From: an uncultured SAR324 cluster bacterium
GTDB lineage: Bacteria > SAR324 > NAC60-12
Reading direction: 5' to 3'
DNA length: 46,753 bases
Assembly: GCA_902513935.1 (NCBI GenBank)
Contig: CABXOR010000007.1
Span: forward strand, 1-46,753
Shown here: piece after piece, positions 42,291 to 46,753 of the stretch
Numbering within the stretch: position 1 is the first letter of the stretch
Layout of the letters: the number at the start of each line of letters is the position of its first letter
Program-made: the position numbers and the translations under genes
The notes under the pieces: generated by a model
What the model was told of the DNA's origin: nothing
Seen by the model: the letters and a program-made list of their open reading frames with translations, nothing else
The model's database searches: none

Positions 42291-43538
42291 TTATTGACCA
42301 AAAGTTCCCCATGGATAATCGAAAATAACAATCGTTGAACCACCCTCCTTGCCAGTTGCATAATCTAAACGATATACGAATCCTGAACCCGTCACCAGTC
42401 TTGTTCCTATACCAGTAGAAGTCCTTTTTTCATTCCAGAGATCACTTGTTTTATCTGCCACAGTGCCTTCTTCATAGAAAAATGCCACCTGAAATCCTGT
42501 CCTAATATCTTTTATAAAATACCAGTCGAAGGCAGTTTTTTCATCGGACAAATTCCAACGGAATTCAGCACCTCGGGACTCCACCTGAGCCCCGCTAAAA
42601 CGACCTCCAACATAAGATCTCAATCTTTCTGTACCTCCTAAACTCCCTGCAGAACCATACTTATTAGTCGCCTGGCGATTTTTTGCAAGCAGCGCTATTG
42701 TTTCATAATCACAGTTGGAGAAGCATGTGGCAGTTTCTTTTTCAATCAGATCATCCAAGTCAGTATTTCCCTGTTTACGAACGGTAGCCCCAGAGCGGTA
42801 CCAATTGAGAGCAAAAGTGCTATAACTTAAAACAGGTATATAGGCTGTAAAATTATAGTTCTGGACAAAATAATCTGGAGAATCAGGAGCGCTACCAGAA
42901 GAATCAGTATTGGTATAGATTAGCTTCAACCCTTTTTGCGGGTCGGTTCGGTCATCTGTCCAATCAATCTGAAAGCCATTGCTCCTGGAATCTCCTTCGA
43001 AACTTTGATTAGCCTCGTAGATAAGTTTTCCTTCCTTATCTCGTATTGCTGAAAGAGTGGACTTGTTATTCGTCCCGAATGTGAAAACATCGAACATCCG
43101 ATCGAAAAAAGTTAAAGTTAAGCGAGTAAATCTAAAGCGGGTATCTGAAAGTTCACTTATGACGTAATCATCGGGATCCGAGTTCATTCTCCTGTCCCTA
43201 TACGACCTAAAAGACCCCTTATCAAAATTTCCCTGACCGACGTCAAGAAGAATCATTTCAGGAATAACAGGCACATCGGTAGCTAAAACAATGCCTCCTC
43301 CAATATCACCAGTAATGAGAATTGCAAAAAGGTCAAGAGTTGTTTCTATACTTCCAAATGGGACATTGTTAAAGCCGCCAAGAAGACCCAGTCCCATTCC
43401 TGCTCCAGGTATTACATAGGGTAATGGCAAAGCTAGATAGCCAAAATCTGTGGGAAATTGTTCTGCTCGTCTTTCAATCGCAGAAACACCGGAATGGATT
43501 AAGATAAAAATGATAAAAAGGAAAGATAGTTTTTTCAT
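42291..43538 (-). CDS. Outer-membrane barrel protein, D15/Omp85-like, paralogue 1
   Basis: A 415-residue exported protein. Signal peptide MKKLSFLFIIFILIHSGVSA, then RRAEQFPTDFGYLALPLPYV and a Gly-rich stretch. The middle shows repeated amphipathic strands (TRLTLTFFDRMFDVFTFG), and the C-terminal half has the Omp85-type motif GGTERLRSYVGGRFSGAQ followed by AEFRWNL. It ends IVIFDYPWGTFGQ. There are no POTRA domains, so it is a barrel-only relative. Two cysteines (CFSNC) lie in a predicted loop. A close paralogue lies at 44,310, pointing away from it. Confidence 0.85.
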   Translation of the reverse strand: MKKLSFLFIIFILIHSGVSAIERRAEQFPTDFGYLALPLPYVIPGAGMGLGLLGGFNNVPFGSIETTLDLFAILITGDIGGGIVLATDVPVIPEMILLDVGQGNFDKGSFRSYRDRRMNSDPDDYVISELSDTRFRFTRLTLTFFDRMFDVFTFGTNNKSTLSAIRDKEGKLIYEANQSFEGDSRSNGFQIDWTDDRTDPQKGLKLIYTNTDSSGSAPDSPDYFVQNYNFTAYIPVLSYSTFALNWYRSGATVRKQGNTDLDDLIEKETATCFSNCDYETIALLAKNRQATNKYGSAGSLGGTERLRSYVGGRFSGAQVESRGAEFRWNLSDEKTAFDWYFIKDIRTGFQVAFFYEEGTVADKTSDLWNEKRTSTGIGTRLVTGSGFVYRLDYATGKEGGSTIVIFDYPWGTFGQ

Positions 43539-43621
43539 ATACGAATCATCTATGTGGATGCTTTAATAAGTTTGATCAACAACTGTTGGGATAACTTTAG
43601 AATTGTATGGTTTCGAAGAAA

Positions 43622-43849
43622 CTACATTTTAAATTTTGTTGTAGGAACTATTTTCTGTATTAAAGTAAGACATGGTCGGTTTACAGGTTGAGCCAGCCAG
43701 TGATATGTAATCATTACCAGATAGATTATAAAAAAGTATTTTTTCAGTTTTTCAGTCAGTGTATTTTGGAATATCTGTTTCCTGAAGTCTGAGTTGGTTG
43801 TAGTTGTTCCAGATGATGAACTATGAAGTGGGCCCCATGTCAAGGACAT
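43622..43849 (-). CDS. Possible small protein, perhaps a C-terminal gene fragment
   Basis: A 75-residue frame: polar N-terminus MSLTWGPLHSSSSGTTTTNS, charged middle and one membrane span (YFFIIYLVMITYHWLAQP) with a basic end. GAGAAA precedes ATG 43849, weakly. I do not recognise it; the membrane end could be the tail of an acyltransferase-like protein. A promoter cassette B points at it from 115 bases upstream. Confidence 0.35.
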   Translation of the reverse strand: MSLTWGPLHSSSSGTTTTNSDFRKQIFQNTLTEKLKKYFFIIYLVMITYHWLAQPVNRPCLTLIQKIVPTTKFKM

Positions 43850-43963
43850 TTTCTCTTATGATTTAATGTGTACTTTAGTTTGTTTTTCATAGTATAAATC
43901 ATGCTGCCTTCCTGACAACTTCACTACCCCAAAAAATCTCTACAAGCGTTACTAGAGTTGTTG

Positions 43964-43992
43964 AAAATAACATGAATTGGTTAATTTTACAA
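43964..43992 (-). promoter_or_regulatory. Promoter cassette B, copy 8
   Basis: Minus strand: -35 TTGTAA (43987-43992), 17-base spacer AATTAACCAATTCATGT, -10 TATTTT (43964-43969). It is 24 bases downstream of a module A copy in the same direction. Confidence 0.65.
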
Positions 43993-44011
43993 GAAGAATT
44001 TTAGGTTGTGG

Positions 44012-44060
44012 AGAGTGCCTGACCGTGAAAAATTAGTGGGGGGTCTCTCACAGGAGATGA
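44012..44060 (-). repeat. Module A repeat, copy 11
   Basis: Minus strand: TCATCTCCTGTGAGAGACCC then CCCACTAATT and TTTCACGGTCAGGCA. Together with the promoter cassette it gives the complete A+B unit. Confidence 0.85.
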
Positions 44061-44309
44061 TGGTGTTGGTTTTAACTATTACATCAATTTACTTTCCAAA
44101 CAAAACCTAATGAAAACAGTCTGGATTTCCCCCGGGGTTTAATGGATCAATGAGAAATTAGCCTAGCAGGTAAAATCAATTAATTTCCTTCAGTGGTATA
44201 AAAAGTTTTTAAAAAACTGATAGAATCCTCTATACTATTATGTCCAAATAAACCAATGTGAGTAACTTTAAACACCACATGCAATTTAATCTATAAAGAA
44301 GACAATTTT
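44061..44309. promoter_or_regulatory. Leader of barrel paralogue 2
   Basis: AT-rich upstream region of the 44,310 gene. GAAGAC lies before the ATG, a weak ribosome binding site. No clear promoter boxes assigned. Confidence 0.3.
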
Positions 44310-45593
44310 ATGAAAAATAAATTTTTGCTAAGCTTATTTTTATTTAGTTTTTTCATCGTTGATGCAGTTCATGCGTTTGAAATTGATCGTAGGAGGGAAC
44401 AATTTAACAAACAATTTGGGCAATTATTTGTACCATTACCTTATTCTCTTCCAGGATTAGGAACAGGGTTATTATTTATCGGAAATTTTGGAAATATTCT
44501 AGATACAACTACAGATATTGCTGCCATTGGTGGTATTGGAGATGCTGAATTTATATTTACATTTCTTGATGAATTATTTTTAGCTCCAGATCTCCTGTAT
44601 CTTCAGTATTTAAGAGCCCATGGGTTTAAGTTTGCCCTTCAGCAATACAGTTCCAGAGGAATGAATACATCAAAAAATGATTTCAAGTATGGTATTGGAA
44701 ATTCATGGGACTTAAACGCACCAACACTTAAATTGACATTTATGGATAGAATGTTGGAGATAGGATTAGGCATTAACAAGCAAAGTGGTACATTTCAGAA
44801 ATTTGTTACTCCTGACGAAAATGACCCTACAAAACAAGGAGAAACAGTAGCCACATTCGATCCAGGATTGGAAATAAACCTTGCTAATAAAATTGAACTT
44901 AGTACACGAATAGATTACACAGATGATTACAAAGATCCTAGAAAAGGAATTCGTAATAGTCTATTTATTGACAGACAAACTGCGACGTCAAGTTCTGAAC
45001 CTTCTTTTGATGTAGTGACCAACGATCTTCAAATTTATATTCCTGTTCTTGAAAAAAGCACAATTGTGTTTGACCTCCAAATATCAGATTCATATGTTAC
45101 AAAAAAGGGTGAAACTAATTTAGAAGTTTTAAAAATTAAAAATGGATATAATCTGTGTGATTCAAACTTAGCATGTGAGGCAAATGCGGAAAACCTTGCT
45201 AAAACTGAATTAGCTGTTAATTCAAACGGCACCTCCCTCCCTCTAGGTGGGGGAGACCGCCTGAGGTCATTCCCTGAAGGAAGATTTCAAGGAGCTCATA
45301 CGATTTATTATGCAGCTGAATTTCGATGGAATTATTCTTCATCAGGCGGTGAACAACTGGACTTATTTTTCATTCAGGATTTGGTGGAAGAGCTCCAGGT
45401 AGCCTTATTTATTGAGCAAGGATCAGTCAGTGAAACTAAATCTGAACTTGGTAAAACGATTAAGACTTCATTCGGTTCTGGTTTCCGATTCTTGAGTGGA
45501 TCTGGCAATTTGTATCGGGCAGATTTCGCAACTGGGAACGAAGGTCCAAATTTTTCTGTTATAATTCAATATCCATGGACGTATAGACTTTAA
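44310..45593 (+). CDS. Outer-membrane barrel protein, D15/Omp85-like, paralogue 2
   Basis: A 427-residue exported protein. Signal peptide MKNKFLLSLFLFSFFIVDAV, then RRREQFNKQFGQLFVPLPYS and LPGLGTGLLFIGNFGN, matching paralogue 1. The C-terminal half has GGGDRLRSFPEGRFQGA and YYAAEFRWNYSSSGG, then SVIIQYPWTYRL. Two cysteines (CDSNLAC) lie at the same place as the pair in paralogue 1. It also lacks POTRA domains. The two genes are divergent with 770 bases between, so they are regulated separately or from a shared region. Confidence 0.85.
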   Translation: MKNKFLLSLFLFSFFIVDAVHAFEIDRRREQFNKQFGQLFVPLPYSLPGLGTGLLFIGNFGNILDTTTDIAAIGGIGDAEFIFTFLDELFLAPDLLYLQYLRAHGFKFALQQYSSRGMNTSKNDFKYGIGNSWDLNAPTLKLTFMDRMLEIGLGINKQSGTFQKFVTPDENDPTKQGETVATFDPGLEINLANKIELSTRIDYTDDYKDPRKGIRNSLFIDRQTATSSSEPSFDVVTNDLQIYIPVLEKSTIVFDLQISDSYVTKKGETNLEVLKIKNGYNLCDSNLACEANAENLAKTELAVNSNGTSLPLGGGDRLRSFPEGRFQGAHTIYYAAEFRWNYSSSGGEQLDLFFIQDLVEELQVALFIEQGSVSETKSELGKTIKTSFGSGFRFLSGSGNLYRADFATGNEGPNFSVIIQYPWTYRL

Positions 45594-45750
45594 AGAATTT
45601 TCAAAATTTTGTTCATTGAGTTTCCCACGATTTACTATCAATCAGTACTAAAGAAACATAAGTTTAGCAATTTAACTTTAAATGATTCTATACTACTTTC
45701 ATGGTGGACTTGATTTCAGAATTAGACCATCAAGGTAAACTTTACATCTG
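45594..45750. other. AT-rich spacer after barrel gene
   Basis: No gene, terminator or repeat copy that I can support. Confidence 0.4.
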
Positions 45751-45884
45751 TCATTGATCTGAAATACAAGAGTCCACGTCAGCTTTTATTAATTCATCAA
45801 CGTCATCTTCAGTCTCACATTGAAAATAAAATCCCTTTCTCTCTTCAATGCAATCACCAAGAATTGATAGTGAATCTTGAAGGG
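45751..45884 (-). pseudogene. Acidic C-terminal gene fragment
   Basis: A minus-strand frame without start, reading LQDSLSILGDCIEERKGFYF, QCETEDDVDELIKADVDSCI and a stop. Strongly coding-like but only ~45 residues; it begins right at the end of a module A copy, so the repeat seems to have replaced its 5' part. Confidence 0.45.
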
Positions 45885-45930
45885 TGTCTGACTGAGCAGA
45901 ATTAGTGGGTGTAATCACAGGAGATGAGGA
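45883..45930 (-). repeat. Module A repeat, copy 12
   Basis: Minus strand: TCATCTCCTGTGATTACACC then CACTAATTC and TCAGTCAGACA. It separates two broken genes. Confidence 0.8.
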
Positions 45931-45951
45931 GCTTTGTATTAGTTTGTATTC

Positions 45952-46086
45952 TTAGAATCTGACTCCATAGAGAGTATTTGCTGTCGGAGAAATCACATTA
46001 TCCCAAGTTGTTCCATTTTCAGTTGATACCACGATGTTTCCTAAATTACCTACTGACACGAAAGGTATTGTTTCCGAAGGGGACTC
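45952..46086 (-). pseudogene. YCF48/BNR-like propeller C-terminal fragment
   Basis: A minus-strand frame reading VSVGNLGNIVVSTENGTTWD, NVISPTANTLYGVRF and stop. It fits one blade of the YCF48/BNR repeat (GxxGxIxxSxDGGxTW). No start codon. It may have been the 3' part of the adjacent LamG gene or of another surface protein. Confidence 0.5.
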
Positions 46087-46135
46087 CTATAATTGTGAAA
46101 GTGAATTATCTCCAGTGTCTTTTTTATTTCTTTTT

Positions 46136-46753
46136 TTAATAACTTTCATTTCCGAAATGATCAACCACTTCTTGCGCAGAAAAAGTTCTGCTAAATATTT
46201 TAAGCTCATCTATATATCCTTTCCAATATCCACCACCATTTCTATTTTCACCGACTTTAAGTAAATCCCAGTGAGTTGTAAAAGCCCCATCACAGGTACT
46301 ACTTGGTCCACCATTTTTGTACAAACAAACCTTATTATCGTCTGATCCATTATCAGATTTTGTAATCACAAAATGATTCCATTCGTTTGCGCTAAGATTA
46401 TCTGATATCACTCCACCTGAGACATTAAACCTCAATTTACCTGCGCCACTATAATCAATTTGAAATCTTCCACCAGTTGTATCATTGATTGCTGTTGACA
46501 TTACAGAAGCCCATTGACCCATATTAGGTGAATCTGGGTTAGTCCAAAACGCAATAGTAAAGTTATCACCTACTGTAATATTATCTAGGGTAGAAGTGGA
46601 TGCAGAAGTGTTTTCACCATTAAACAAGGCAGCTCTCCCATATTTATCACTTTGATTATCTACTGCAGAGTAAGTTATATTACTATCCACTTCTTCAGTT
46701 AAATGTCTATTGTAAGAACTGTTGTCATTTAAATTACCTTCAAAAGCATAATG
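46136..46753 (-). CDS. LamG-like jellyroll domain protein, N-terminus beyond window
   Basis: The frame is open to the right edge (206 codons seen). It encodes one concanavalin-like LamG domain: YAFEGNLNDNSSYNRH, RAALFNGENTSASTSTLDNI, FTIAFWTNPDSPNMGQWASV, KLRFNVSGG, NEWNHFVITKSDNGSDDNKV and GYIDELKIFSRTFSAQEV near the C-terminus. Such domains occur in large secreted or surface proteins and bind carbohydrates or proteins. The start, any signal peptide and other domains lie outside. Confidence 0.85.
   Translation of the reverse strand, partial: HYAFEGNLNDNSSYNRHLTEEVDSNITYSAVDNQSDKYGRAALFNGENTSASTSTLDNITVGDNFTIAFWTNPDSPNMGQWASVMSTAINDTTGGRFQIDYSGAGKLRFNVSGGVISDNLSANEWNHFVITKSDNGSDDNKVCLYKNGGPSSTCDGAFTTHWDLLKVGENRNGGGYWKGYIDELKIFSRTFSAQEVVDHFGNESY

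Noticed and set aside
44016..44060. Module A as a rho-independent terminator
   Set aside because: The arms are only six bases, the loop is long and no T tract follows; its position both before promoters and after genes also argues against a plain terminator.

Overview
The window looks like a chromosomal segment of a Gram-negative bacterium: it carries lipoprotein and outer-membrane beta-barrel genes, a Tat-exported molybdenum enzyme, Lon, Mfd and a YciB-type septation protein. A marine proteobacterial lineage (for example SAR324-like) is possible, but this is a guess from gene content and no taxonomic marker settles it. Positions 1-17,000 are ordinary, moderately AT-rich core genome. From about 17,200 onward the DNA becomes much more AT-rich, gene density drops, and short repeats, tRNA fragments and broken genes appear.

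Core part (1-17,014): mfd (C-terminus beyond the left edge) with a small gene upstream of it; an MFS exporter; lon; thrS without the usual TGS domain; a 435-residue membrane protein of unknown function; a GT-B glycosyltransferase; tRNA-Ser(UGA); a FabG-like reductase overlapping an EamA permease; an AAH1-type adenine deaminase; a copper-chaperone-like HMA gene (frameshifted) behind a CsoR-like operator/promoter; and an SDR gene with a small membrane protein.

First accessory part (17,164-30,885): bounded by a degenerate tRNA-Leu copy on the left and an intact tRNA-Leu(CAG) on the right. It holds eight secreted or lipoprotein MORN-repeat genes plus several MORN remnants, all with nearly the same signal-peptide DNA, interleaved with two GNAT genes (one broken), an ABM monooxygenase, a beta-barrel gene and yciB. 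Many of these genes sit behind one recurrent promoter cassette: TTGTAA, usually a 17-bp spacer, then TATATA/TATATT. A second recurrent element, a CTGTGA...TCACAG inverted repeat here called module A, lies upstream of the promoter or just downstream of genes. The MORN proteins are mosaics of shared modules, which suggests a recombining cassette locus. This is the most unusual content of the window.

Second accessory part (31,022-39,574): lies between intact tRNA-Phe(GAA) and a 52-nt copy of its 3' part, with GTCCACACTT repeats just inside both ends, as expected for an integrated element. Cargo: NfeD plus two stomatin-like SPFH proteins, a phytanoyl-CoA dioxygenase family enzyme, a two-subunit molybdenum hydroxylase, and a GC-rich sulfatase. 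No integrase is visible. A 3' fragment of a tRNA-Arg lies inside it.

Right part (39,575-46,753): an FMN reductase driven by the same promoter cassette, a small lipoprotein, a Vsr endonuclease remnant, a second ABM-domain protein, two paralogous D15/Omp85-like barrel proteins facing away from each other, and a LamG-domain protein running off the right edge. Module A copies continue to 45,930, so that repeat family is not confined to the MORN locus.
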